Shown: positions 34,260 through 46,177 of the stretch, piece after piece | How the letters are laid out: every line of letters begins with the position of its first letter | How positions within the stretch are numbered: the stretch's first letter is position 1 | NCBI GenBank assembly: GCA_910589415.1 | Contig: OU342630.1 | Coordinates: forward strand, 91,446,186-91,510,185 | Reading direction: 5' to 3' | DNA length: 64,000 nt | Source of the DNA: Malachius bipustulatus | Lineage: Eukaryota; Arthropoda; Insecta; Coleoptera; Melyridae | The notes under the pieces: generated by a model | The model's database searches: none | What the model was told of the DNA's origin: nothing | Seen by the model: the letters and a program-made list of their open reading frames with translations, nothing else | Position numbers and translations under genes: made by a program

Positions 34260-35244
34260 CATTGTTAAATATTTTCATGAATAGATATTATCTAACCTGG
34301 TTATTATGACCTGTCTGTCAGGTTAGGTTAGGTGCGCTGGCAGTGCGATAGGTAGCCGTGGCGTTATCGACGTCACAGAGTTGAATTCCGAAAATCAGTT
34401 GTCAAAATGCCGAGCAGTGATTGGCTTAGAACATTCCCTCATCGCAAGCGGTGAGGGAATGAACATTCCATCCATTGCATGGAGAATGTACGTCATTTAA
34501 TTAACTGAAATTGACAGTATAAAGAACGTAATACTAAATGGTCGAAGAGAAAATTTATTTTTTTCAGTTTTTTGACGATTTCTCATTAACTGTTTCAAAA
34601 ATATAAAACTGAACTTTGTACACATCTTTCCATTAATATTATTCACTTTTTGCGCTCTGATTAAATTTATTTCATACGGCAGTGGCGAAGATTTTGGGGT
34701 TGCTTGAAATTTTTTTGCCTCTATAATTTCTAGGACACTGCAAAAATTGGCATTGTGGGAGCGCAGTTTAAACTGTCCATGTTTTCTTCATAAAAAAGGT
34801 GCTCCTGGTCAAATACTCTAACGTGGACTGTTGCCGAGAAAAACAACATTTTATGATGAAAAACATAAAAGTGGCAACATTGTTGTGAACAAAAACATCA
34901 CTTTTTTGTTTTTGATAATTTTTTTTATGATTTTGTTTCACTTCCACACAATTTTTTTATATTTGTCCTCTTAACGTAGGTAGATAATATTAATGACAAG
35001 ATGTGTTGTACCAAAGCTGCGGGTTCTGTACCTACCTATCTCAAACAGTTCCTGAAATATTGTCATAAACTGAAAATAATTAATTTTTTCGACACCCTGT
35101 TTCTCTAAAACGGTTCGTTTGCGGACCCTTGTTAATGAGAACTTTTTTTCATATTTTTGAACGAGATATCACATCCTGAAGTCCTGCGCAAATATTATGA
35201 ATCATCCTGCATACCACATCAATCAAATTAACAGAGCAACAGCT
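34260..35244. other. AT-rich intergenic stretch with element debris
   Basis: No gene was recognised. A CACCCTG-type transposon end (TCGACACCCTGTTTCT) sits at about 35089-35104 and a CATCCTGCATA end near 35204-35214, probably one worn, single-armed element between them. Confidence 0.4.
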
Positions 35245-36007
35245 TGTGATGGGTTCTTTCCAGTCAGGGTAAACTTGCGGAACAAAAGATTTATTTGTAC
35301 AGAAAAGTTAAATATATACAACACTTAAAACCTAAAACTAACAATAACATTATATACAGATGGTATTGCCTTCTTGTGCGGCTCCTCTAGGCTCCTTGAT
35401 CTTCAGCGCCGGTCTACAGATGCGTGGGCGTCCCGTCGCACCTCAATACGGAGGATGGGACCCAGGGTTGAGCTTCCCCTGACCCCTATGCAACCAGGGA
35501 GGTTCTGATGTTCCCCCTTTCGTCTCTCACTACGAGCTAAAGGGGGAATGTAAAACGATCCCACCTCAATACGGCGGATCGTGCCATTTTTACCCTCAAC
35601 GCAGGTGCGTGGTCAACAATTAACCGATGCGCGGGCGGCCCGTCACACCTCAGTACGGAGGACGGGGACCCGAGGGTTGAGCTCCTCCTGACCTCACTAC
35701 AGTCGGAGGGGCTCCAGCGATTTCTCCGAACCCTCAGTACGGGTGGAGAAATGTTAGGGCGCTCCATTTACCTCAGTACGGTAATAGAGGCCCCCCTGTT
35801 GCTGCCGTAGCTCAGTACGCTAGGCAGCCAGTGTGAGTGTCTCTCAGTCAGTACCTGATGGACACTGTCCGTTCCCTCGATGAGTTCTGTATTTATAGCC
35901 GGCCGAACCGTGATAACACGGTTATCGGGTCTCTAAAAAAACCCTGTCTATTGATTAGCAATAAAATAATAATTAATTAATAGACGAGACCCTCGGATCT
36001 CGTCACA
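35245..36007 (-). mobile_element. 763-bp solo LTR (minus orientation)
   Basis: The segment begins TGTGA and ends TCACA and is flanked by AGCT at 35241-35244 and 36008-36011, a 4-bp target duplication typical of LTR retrotransposons. On the minus strand GGCTATAAATACAGAACTCA gives a TATA box near 35890, and AATAAATC near 35295 is the poly(A) signal just before the LTR end. Between them lies a GC-rich leader with about six copies of CTCAGTACGG-like motifs. No second LTR or internal domain is present, so it is a solo LTR left by recombination. Superfamily is undetermined. Confidence 0.85.
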
Positions 36008-36674
36008 AGCTATATTATTATATTTATTAGAGAATTGTGACCGTCTATAAATTTAAACAATTACGGTACCGCGGTCAGCCTAGCTACGTCATTGCGCAGA
36101 AAATACCGAAATTGGTTCAGCTAATAGGGAGTACCTACCTTGATAAAAAATTATGATAAAGAGTACCTACGGAAGTTAATCTTCTCTCTCTGTCCGATCG
36201 GTAGCAGTCTCTGAGAGAGAATAGAATATCTCTCTTCAATACCTAGGTATAGTGAGTTTTCAGTTAGGTACTTCTAATGGTCGATTTCTTTGCTGAGGCG
36301 GACATCGAACGGATACATGATACATAACAAGTGATTGATGGATAGAAGATTAATTGTTAATAAATTTTCATTTCAAAATTAAATAATTTGTGTTATAAAA
36401 ACGATATATAACGGATCGCTTAACAATGTAAATGTTAACAGTTCGACAATTCATAATTGTACCTAACACGTCAAAATGAGTCACTTCTGCCGAATTTTTT
36501 TTTTATTACGTTTCACTTTGTTCGCGAAAAAGTCTAATAAAATGGCACTAACCTTCCATCCATATACCCAATATTCTGATAATACAGGGCATTTTAAAAT
36601 CAGTAATAATTATCTGACAGATTTTTAATTAGGTAGGTACCTACGTTTGTGCAACCGAGCTTGAGTGTCGTGCA
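36008..36674. other. intergenic stretch, nothing recognised
   Basis: AT-rich DNA between the solo LTR and the hAT-type element; a few TAGGTA tracts only. Confidence 0.5.
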
Positions 36675-37143
36675 CAGGGACGGCGTTAGAGTGGGGCGCG
36701 GTTGGGCGACCGCCCAGGGCGCCAAATTAAAGGGGCGCCGCGGGCGCCCCTTTGTAGCCCATCGCTCATAGTTCGAGGTATACTTACTCGTGAATTCCCC
36801 AAATTAAGCGAAAAAATCCTTGAATTATTGAAAAAAGTTCATTCCAGCCAAAAATATGAATGGTACCTATAATAAATAAAATAAATTATTTTGCGAGTAA
36901 ATTTTCAAAAAATTTTCCCGGGGGAGAGCCCCCGTACCCCCCCTTCGTCTGGGGTGTACTCCATACCCCCCAGGCCCCCCGGTTGGTCTCTAACGTTAAC
37001 CGTTATTTGAATCCTATCTTATCTTATCCTATCTTATAAAGGACCCTTTCTACAATTTATACCTATCCTACCTGTAACGGTTGCTAGGGGGGTGCCGTAT
37101 AGAAATCTCGCCCAGGGCGCTGGCAGTGCTAAAACCGGCCCTG
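36675..37143. mobile_element. 469-bp hAT-type non-autonomous element
   Basis: Identical 8-bp sequences GTCGTGCA lie on both sides (36667-36674 and 37144-37151). The ends CAGGGACGG and (opposite strand) CAGGGCCGG, both followed by T/C-rich plus TTAG blocks, fit hAT-superfamily TIRs (CAGGG and 8-bp TSD). CGCCCAGGGCGC occurs near both ends inside. No transposase frame is present. Confidence 0.88.
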
Positions 37144-37151
37144 GTCGTGCA

Positions 37152-38708
37152 TGATATTAACCAGTGAAGTGCGATATTAAAAAAAAATCACTGCGCATAC
37201 ATTTCCGAAGAAAAGGAAGCGAATCTTAAGAATACCTGTTGACATCGTTGTAAAGAGAATAGTAGCTTTGGCTACTACCTATACCCTATACCTGACCTAC
37301 CTATTAATAAATCACTGCATGTACTTAGGCACCAGAAGTTCATTTATTTTCTTACCTCGCTAACTTAAAACTTAAAATTCTTCTTTCAGCTTCTTATCAC
37401 CATCAAAATATCACCAGAATCTGAAAGATAATATCCGTTACATTATACTAACACAGCACGAAATGGGCAATATTTTAAAAATCAATAATGCATATTTAAG
37501 ATTCTTCTGATTTGTAGGTAGGTAGGTACTCTAATATTTTTCTCATTAAAAGCAGGCCAATAAAAAAAGCTTTCGCTATCAATATGGCGATCGAACACTT
37601 GAAAACCGGGGTGGCCATGGAATCCTCCCTCACATAATGGCCGGTTGCGAAATAATCGAGGGGTTCCCGAGGCGCTCTGTTAAAAGGCGTGGCCAGGTTT
37701 TCAAGGGCGGGGTCTTAAGCGGCGGCTCTATGTTGCTGCGTCACTCCAGTCGGCATTTTGATCTCCATGAACCGCTATAGATTAAACACTCTGGAGTTTT
37801 TAGAGTTTTTCTACTTCAATATCTAAATTATTTTGTCCGCTGTTCGATTTCAATTAGGTACGAGCGCCAGAGACGCCCTTTCTTACCTACTATTATAGGT
37901 ATTTCTATCTACATCGACAACCCCAATCAGTTACCTAAAACCGAAGAGTGATGTCATTTGAGTTCTTTAACAGTTCAGTTGCAGCACTATGAAGTAAAGT
38001 AGGTACAGCTACACGTACTCTGTGAAATACCTACCTATCTGTTGATTGGTAAAAGGTATCTCGCATGCCTACTGTAGGTATAGATGTATCTACACTCTAC
38101 ACTGCGTTTTCTTAAAGATTGTTATGTTCTTTTGTTACAAAAATCTATTTTTATAAAAAAATTACTCTAGATATTTATTAGGTAGGTACAGGTACTTTAT
38201 TGTAATTTAGATGGTGTATTTTTAAAGTATAGGTAGATACCTAGGTACCTATAACATTTTTTATGTGAGGGGAATATGCCAAGAAGTGATTTGATAACGA
38301 AAGATCTCTAGGTATAGGTAGGTACCTACCTATATCTAAGTAAAATTAACATATTAAAAATGCCCATCATGTTATGCCTCTAAAATGCAAAAATAAAATT
38401 GTTCAACACCCTATATCTTTTTTTTTCTAAGCTCGTCAGGACCATAGGACACAATGTTTATGGGAACTTTTATTCTCTAAAAAAGGGCTTCTGCCAACTG
38501 GTAAAAGCCTGATGCTACAAAACCTGATTCACCCTGTATATATTCGTTTACTGTTTTTGTTTATCTTTTTTCTTGATATTTTTGCTACTGTTACATAATA
38601 TTTTAAAAGCATATTTTTATTCAATTGTTATACCTATACCTACAGGATTATTCACGGTCGTATAACGCGCTATACGGAAGATTTAACGTTTTAAAAATAT
38701 ATTCATAA
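37152..38708. other. intergenic stretch with TAGGTA-rich tracts
   Basis: No gene was recognised. A GC-richer patch at about 37575-37770 of unknown origin interrupts AT-rich DNA. From about 37990 to 38340 the sequence is dominated by TAGGTA/TACCTA units on both strands. A CACCCTGTATATA transposon end lies near 38531. Confidence 0.5.
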
Positions 38709-39020
38709 TGTACGGAGTGTTCCAAAACCATGAAATATATCAAAGTTATGTTTTTTAAATGTCATTCTACCTATATTTTTCAATTTAGGATTGTCCAGAG
38801 AAGAAAAAATAAGATTGTCTTTTACAGCTGTTTTTTAAATTGAGAAGTTTTTGAGTTATAAACAAGTGAAAATCGCACTTTTCAAAGTTCAGGACCAGTG
38901 TAAGTATACCTATAGTACCTACGAAAACGGAACCAGATAGGCGAAAACGGCTTATAGGTATACGTGCGCCTATTTTAACTTTTTATGTTCTTATCTATGG
39001 GCAGAAACATTTGTAGGTAT
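38709..39020. repeat. single arm of the palindromic-element family
   Basis: It starts GTACGGAGTGTTCC and shares ordered blocks with the 21720-21985 arm: AGAAAAAATAAGATTG, TTTTACAGCTG, GTTATAAACAAGTGAAAAT and AAAACGGCTTA. The opposite arm is absent. TAGGTA-type insertions interrupt it. Confidence 0.75.
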
Positions 39021-39050
39021 TACCTAGGTATATGTAATATTATTAAATTT

Positions 39051-39392
39051 TGGGATTTAGGTTCTAATTCAATTGCCAGTTGCCACTGTAGACCTACTAT
39101 AGCAGGTTACTTTTACACAACGAATTAGAAAACTTTCGCACAGCATGTGAGGTAAAACTTACGACAAGGACGGTATCGTTTCGTATTTATTTGGACTCAT
39201 CAGCATGTCACATCAGATGTCCAAAATGAGACACAAAAATGAGGCATCAAAATGAAAACACCATAAGATGAGTGCAAATAAGGACGAAATGGTATATACC
39301 TATAGGTTCATGTCTTCAGTTTCACCTTACATACTGTGCGAAAGTTATCTAATTCGTTTTGTAAAAGGGACCGTACAATTAGAACCTAAATC
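39051..39392. mobile_element. 342-bp inverted-repeat element
   Basis: TTTAGGTTCTAATTCAATTG at the left pairs with CAATTAGAACCTAAATCC-type sequence at the right, and inner ACGAATTAGAAAACTTTCGC pairs with GCGAAAGTTATCTAATTCGT. The centre is unique. Confidence 0.75.
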
Positions 39393-39436
39393 CGAAAAAC
39401 TATCTCAAATATTCAAATATTACATAACAATCTATA

Positions 39437-41388
39437 CAGGGTGAGTCAATAGTGAGAGATCGGAACATTGCTATTGAACCGTACAGCGTAAAACAAAATT
39501 TCAAACGCCATCCCAAACCGTTTGTTACTCTGCATATTTCAAAAATATTTTCACTTATACAGGGTGGACCATATTTTGCCTACATGTATCAATTTTTTTT
39601 TTCAAATGGAACCCCCTATATTTTATGACATATTCTTATTCGACTGTGAAATAGCTTTATGTCAATACATATTGTTTGACATTTAGGTGCGGCGTTGACA
39701 TTTAAAAAAATATTTTCAAAAAAATTCATCGCATGCATGTATTTACTGAAAAGAAGCCTCAGAACTTAGTTTTGGAGTTTTAAGGTTGAAATTTGGTCTC
39801 CACATTGAGAAAGGCCAGGTCTATCATCGCGATATAATAAGACTGAGATCTACTATACAGGTTAGTCACAAATAACTGTCAAATTTTGCTTACTTCGGAA
39901 GGTCATAACTTCACTTTTTCAAATAGCACACTCGGTATTTTTTTCCACAATTAGATCCACCTCTGATCTGACTACATTTTTTATCTGGTATGTCCTATAC
40001 CTAAAATGCCCAGTTTGAGAGATATTATACATTTTCCGTTGGTCTGACTGCAGAAGATGCAAATGTCATATAAAACCGGGGCTATGAAGAAAAATGTGAC
40101 ATTTCTAGTGACATTTATCATTGCAGCGTAATAGCAACTCAAAGCTCGAGCGAAATAAAATAAAAAATAAAATACAATATATGACAATATGTAATTTTCA
40201 ATTAAAATAATATCAAATCAAATGTCATATATGTCAAAAAGATGCAAATGTCATATAAAACAGGGTGCTATGAAGAAAAATGTGACATTTCGCTTTAAAG
40301 TGATATGGAAGAATGTGACATTTTTAGTTTTACTAGTGTCACTGTCACTGCATGTTTAAATTCCAAGTTCTCGTTAGTTAAATAGAATTTTGCTAAATGG
40401 ATTTACGTTTACAAGAGCAAGTAGACATGACTTATTGTTTTTGGGAGAAAGTGAGAGAAATCCTCTCCTTGCGGCAAGAATTTATGTGCAAGTGTGTATT
40501 TGACAACTTCGTTGCAGTTTATTTTTTAAATCATATTGTATTTCACTTTATTGTTGTTTTCCTCTAAATGGATTTATTCTTTTGGGCAAATGAATAAATT
40601 TTTTGATTTGATTTGATATTATTTTAATTTAAAATTATTGTCATATCTTGTAATTTATTTTTTATTTTATTTCGCTCGAGCTTTGAGTTGCTATTACGCT
40701 GCAATGATAAATGTCACTAGAAATTACACATTTTTCTTCATAGCCCCGGTTTTATATGACGTTTGCATCTTCTGCAGTCAGACCAACGGAAAATGTATAA
40801 TATCTCTCAAACTGGGCATTTTAGGTATAGGACATACCAGATAAAAAATGTAGTCAGATCAGAGGTGGATCTAATTGTGGAAAAAAATACCGAGTGTGCC
40901 ATTTGAAAAAGTGAAGTTATGACCTTCCGAAGTAAGCAAAATTTGACAGTTATTTGTGACTCATCTGTATAGTAGATCTCAGTCTTATTGTATCGCGATG
41001 ATAGACCTGGCCTTTCTCAATGTGAAGACCAAATTTCAACCTTAAAACTCCAAAACTAAGTTCTGAGGCTTCTTTTCAGTAAATATATGCATGCGATGAA
41101 TTTTTTTGAAAATATTTTTTTAAATGTCAACGCCGCACCTAAATGTCAAACAATATGTATTGACATAAAGCTATTTCACAGTCGAATAAGAATATGTCAT
41201 AAAATATAGGGGGTTCCATTTGTAAAAAAAAATTGTTACATGTAGGCAAAATATGGTCCACCCTGTATAAGTGAAAATATTTTTGAAACATGCAGAGTAA
41301 CAAACGATTTGGGATGACGTTTGAAATTTTATTTTACCCTGTACGGTTGACTAACAATGTTCCGATCTCTCACTATTGACTCACCCTG
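39437..41388. mobile_element. 1.95-kb near-perfect palindromic element
   Basis: The ends CAGGGTGAGTCAATAGTGAG and its mirror are flanked by TA. The arms, roughly 770 bp each, are close to identical and contain a second end-like motif, CAGGGTGGACCATATTTTGC (39562), mirrored near 41270, and a third, CAGGTTAGTCACAAATAACT (39857), mirrored near 40970. The ~420-bp centre is non-palindromic and carries AGATGCAAATGTCATATAAA repeats. Identical 68-codon frames in the two arms (39981-40187 minus, 40638-40844 plus) are consequences of the symmetry. Confidence 0.9.
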
Positions 41389-41640
41389 TATAATGCATGT
41401 GGTTCTATACTGAAATATAAATTTGTAGGTATAGTACTATGACCTATCTCGGTACCTATCTATACCTAGCATAAATTTGGCTATTGAAATGAGGGGCCAA
41501 AGAATATCTTTAATTTTTGAGATACTTACCTATAATAAGGCTGTTCCTTATTTCAGAGATCACCAGTACCTATCTCGTAAACGCTAAGAGATGTACCTAC
41601 ATACAGTTAATTAAAGGGGAATAGTTATTCACGAGGCTCG

Positions 41641-41769
41641 TAAAATGCGTGTAGTTTTACGAAATCATCATGTCCGTTCGTAGTTTTATACAAAATTTAA
41701 CAAATCTGATTGGTTATCTGAAGTAGGTAGGTGCTAATAAGATGAATTCGTAAAACTATACGCATTTTA
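41641..41769. mobile_element. 129-bp MITE
   Basis: TAAAATGCGTGTAGTTTTAC at the left is mirrored by GTAAAACTATACGCATTTTA at the right with two differences; the interior is AT-rich. Confidence 0.75.
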
Positions 41770-41992
41770 ATTAGAGAAAAGATAGGCTACTTTGTGGCCA
41801 ACTCGAATCCGTAAAGACATAGGCAAAGTCTGTTTCAGCGAAGCTTACGCCATAAATGTCATGAATTTATGCCATAAATGAAAAAGCCATAAATGTCATC
41901 AGTTTTAAAGCTCCGCCTAAATTAGTACAGTGGTCCTAAATATCATGCCTACTTACAAACGTGCATCTTGCTATAAATACACTTACAGCCGA

Positions 41993-42200
41993 TATTATAA
42001 AGGCTCATTAGGCTAACGGGCAGATTTCTGTGCTCGTTTTGAAGCTAATATCGACGTCAAATGACATTTATTAACATTTTTGTAATTACTTTCATGTCAA
42101 CAATAGATAAATTAAAAAAATTTACACTTAGACAATCCTTATCCTTTCTTAATAAATGGCCACAGAAATCTGCCCGTTAACTTAATGAGCCTTTATAATA
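41993..42200. mobile_element. 208-bp MITE
   Basis: The TIRs begin TATTATAAAGGCTCATTA and continue AACGGGCAGATTTCTGTG; the right copy mirrors these with two or three changes. The interior is AT-rich with no open frame. Confidence 0.85.
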
Positions 42201-45200
42201 CGCGCTGTTAGTGTTTAGTGTAGGTACCTACCTGGGTATAACAAAACAAATGTTTGATGGAATTTCTCGTTTACCCCTATATGATGTAAGATATTATGCC
42301 ATGTTACTGGTACTGGTTGTTATAGCTAAAGAGCCTAAATATATTTCTCTCCTTTCTTCATAAACACCGTATTGCGATTTACCTTTTCTTCAAAATTTTA
42401 CGACACAAAAGCAAATACTTGGTTCTTCTATTGTCTGACGCCGACAGGCAGATGGGCCAGAGGGTTGGATTACCTATGTCACGGGTTTATGACTTTTGCA
42501 CAAGTTTCGCTGAAACGGACTTTACAAGATATCTGTGACTGTTCCTGAAATATCATGAAAAAACTGAAAAATTCCAATTTTTTATTTTCTCAATAACTAA
42601 TTCCTTTATTGTTTAAGTTTCAATTTCAAGATTAGCGTCAAAAAATGGGAATTAGGTGTGTATTATATTCAGAATAATTTTCTGTACGTTTTAAAAGACA
42701 AATCCAATTTGTTTCTGAATGTATATAAGAAAAACAAAAATTTACCATCATATTTTCGAAACTAGGCGGGAAAGCAATCAAGTGACACTATGAATGCAGA
42801 ATGAACGGTCTAGATATCTTTTGTATGTCATGGATTCGATATAGCCACAAAATAATGCATCGTGTCTCTAAAAAAATTTATTCAACTCTGTATAATATAC
42901 ATATATCTCTTATAGTGTTTGCGGAATTACCGTAAGTGAGCTCAGAAATAAGAGACACCCCCTATCTCTATGTATACGTTGAATTTCCTCTTTTTGAGAA
43001 AATTACTAAAATCATTTTTGAGGTCTTAAGGATTTTTTATATCTGCCTGGGGGGTAAAATTCTTATAAGTATTTTCAATTTTTTTTTTATGTTTTTATCC
43101 GCGATGTGAGAATGAAGAAAAGTTGCCATTTCACTATTATATTGCTAAAGGGATGGGGTATAAGAGAGGACAGGGGAAAATAAAATTCTTGTTTATGCCA
43201 AAATTTTGAGCCCAAGTTTCCCAATTTTTAAAGCCAATTTCCCATTTGTTTGGTCGCGCTTACTTGGTCGCGTACTTGTGAAGGGCATGCAAAAAACAAG
43301 ATTTTTAGAAAGAGCCTTGTCTCAAAACTATAACTATAGGTACATACTTATATTTTCCCCAGCAAGAGGCAGTGTTATAGAATATCATTACAAGGGATTT
43401 GTCAGTTGTTATAAGTAGGTACTAAACTCTTACTATAAAAATGTGTCGAATTTAGCAATAATTACTTAGGTTATTATAATAATTATTTTATAAATAATAA
43501 TAATTTTTATAATCATTTTGGAGCAGAAAAATATAATTATTTGAGCCGCCACTGGTTAATTACTCTTTTAATATTTAATATAACACTGTTAAATTGAACC
43601 TGCTGCTAATAATAAGTTGTTCAATAATAAGTGTTAATATAACAAAACGGAAAAAAATATAACAAAATGGTAAAGATGTCAATTATAATAATTATTGATG
43701 TGGCTTTGTGTTTAATGTTTATTGTACCTACAGAGATAAAGTACTTGTTGAAGATCCCCTATAGAAGCTCTGGTGTGAAAACAATAATTCCATTGTATGT
43801 ACAGAAAATGACTCTAATAATATTGCCTTGAATGTGAAATCAGGAAGGTTGTGGCTAATATTTTAGTTCTATCTTTTACATCCCTCTCAATCGTGATTAC
43901 GTGGGAAACGAAAATGGAGTTCCTATATTCGGCGTAGTAAGTTTCTTGTCTTCCCCACGGTTCCCGTCTGTTTTAATTATCTTCATTTCCATTCCTGCTC
44001 TCTAGCCGCTCTCTTTCCCGGCTCTTATCCTTCATCAAATTCCGACCTTGTTAAGACTTGGGAGGCGTTCTTTATTTTTTTCATTATAGCCGCTTTTTAT
44101 TTTAATTTCGTCTGAGTTACATCAAAGGGACCGAAGATGTAGGGCTGATTTTTAATTTAGGAATATTGCATCATTCGTTTCCTGTGTTTTATTTGGCACA
44201 GAGGATACGCCAGTACAATAATTATTATTTACCATGGAATGTATCATATTATTTTGAAATAAAAACTTGTTGTTCTTATTGTTATAATCTACCCGCATTT
44301 TAAAAATAGTACAGGTATAGAATATAGATCAACAAGAATATACAATTTCTTTGTAGGTACCTATCTTAAATAGTTTTCTTTATCTCTCGAAAATAGAAGC
44401 TGCTTTAAAATTGATAAAATATAAAATCAATAAAATTAAAATCAATTTTTTGACATGCCTTGAAGCGGCTTCTATTTTTTCCCCCGAAAACCAAGTAAGA
44501 CACCCACGCAAAAACATCGAGTACAAGAAAAGCTATGCTCTGAGTTGATTTATAGAAAAAAGAAATTTAAAATTGCAAAAAAGTAGGTAAGTACTGGGTG
44601 TTACTTTTTTTTAAGAAGAGTTCTGAAAAACTTGTGCGCACGCCCCTGAAATCCTATCCGATACTCTAATGAATTCAAACGATGGCTTTTAAAGTTGGCA
44701 ACAAACTCTCAAAATTTGATTAAGATCGGCTATGAGTTTTTTAGACAAGTATTAATAAAAAAAAAGAAATTAATGATAAATTTTAACACCCTGTAGCTCA
44801 AAAACAAAGCATTTTGAACAAATGTTTATGAGAAAAAATGTTTGCTTTGACGCCCCCTATACTACCCATAAAAGTTTGTCGGTTAGGCAATGTTTTACTA
44901 AAGTCTGGAGGGCTTTAGAGAGAATGATATAATTTCACTGTTATATCGGCTAACTATTATGATTGTACTACCAGAACTTTGGAAAATATGAGCGGCTATC
45001 AAAAGAACCATCTTAAAATCGAATTTATTTTACTGACGTAAAAGAAACCTTCAGTGTATCCAAAATCTGGGCCCGTCGATTTTTTGAAACTTTTTTTACA
45101 AGAAAAACAAGGTGATTATTGAGCACAAAGTGTGTACGCAGGGGCTGAAATTTGTATCTCATAATACGGTTATCGAGATATTGGAAAATTGGGAAAAAAA

Positions 45201-46133
45201 TTCATTTTTCTCACCGTATCTTGAAAACGGTAAGTCTGGACATAAGTTTATAGGAAAAATGAGCTTTATTTTTTAAGAGATAATTCGCCAAACAGTTGCT
45301 ATAGGTAGGTATACCTATGTGAAAAACAGCAATTAAAATTTCCCTTTCGCTGTCTATTGCATAAAAATAATTAGGTATCTATTGCGCATGGATGAGGGGA
45401 ACACAGTACTGTTTGGGTTTTTCTGACAAGCGGAAATTAATAAACAAATTTACAACATTGGAAAACAAAGAAGGGCAAAATGATCCTTATTATCTTTTGC
45501 AGGGTGAATAGGTCATCCAGGTTCGGGTTATTTAATATAAACCTAATTATAATATGACAGGAAAGTTTTAATGAATGAACATTATGGAAACTCTACACTG
45601 CTCAACCTTTCAGTCCGCTTTCATTTGTAGGGTTTTGTGTATTTCTCCCATCAAACATGTGATACCTAATGCGTTTACTAACTTTTTCTACTCCCAACTT
45701 TTAATATGCATATTAAATATGAATCACCAGTGCTTTAATGGGTCTCATTAAGATACAAATTTTTATTAAAGCACTGGTCAAGCTATCCAATGGGAGAGGA
45801 GCATTTGCAATCGAATCGGTTCCTTTTCGCTCACGATCGGGTCGGCAAGCCAACCGAAGTCACAGAGTTGTCATATTCACGACAAAAATTGCCTTGTGAT
45901 ATAAGTTCTGTATTTCTGAAAAAAAAATCTGAACGTTTATTTAATTTAGAACATAAGTAACATTCAAAGAAAATTTATCAAATTTTATGTTACCTTAATT
46001 AATTTGATAAGTAGGTATATCGTGTAAAAGATGGGAAGATAAAGTATTATCATTCGTAGCGCTCCGTGATATAGTATTCAAAGCGGCAACGCTGCGACCC
46101 GCGTTGCGCCAGGTAACCAATATCGTAATTAAT
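42201..46133. other. long intergenic stretch without a recognised gene
   Basis: Nearly 4 kb of AT-rich DNA. Visible items: a single worn element with an ACACCCTGTAGCTC end near 44788, a hairpin at about 44396-44480 (AAAATAGAAGCTGCTT against GAAGCGGCTTCTATTTT) and a short hairpin at 45729-45772 (CCAGTGCTTTAAT against TTAAAGCACTGG). One short frame (43206-43418) shows no motif. Confidence 0.5.
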
Positions 46134-46177
46134 GGCTGTCAATGTTATTAAAATTATTAATTCATCATTTTAACAAG

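Noticed and set aside
34319..34331. GGTTAGGTTAGG, resembling the insect telomere repeat TTAGG
   Set aside because: Only two units in unique surroundings; expected by chance in a 64-kb AT-rich window.
35537..35767. Arginine/serine/proline-rich 76-codon minus-strand frame
   Set aside because: It is a translation of the repeated GC-rich leader motifs of the solo LTR.
37990..38340. A CRISPR-like or satellite array made of TAGGTA/TACCTA units
   Set aside because: Units are irregular and on both strands with no unique spacers; this is microsatellite-like sequence common in insects.
39981..40844. Two identical 68-codon open frames on opposite strands
   Set aside because: They are the same sequence in the two arms of the 39437-41388 palindrome; hydrophobic, AT-driven and without motifs. 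Identity reflects arm symmetry, not gene duplication.
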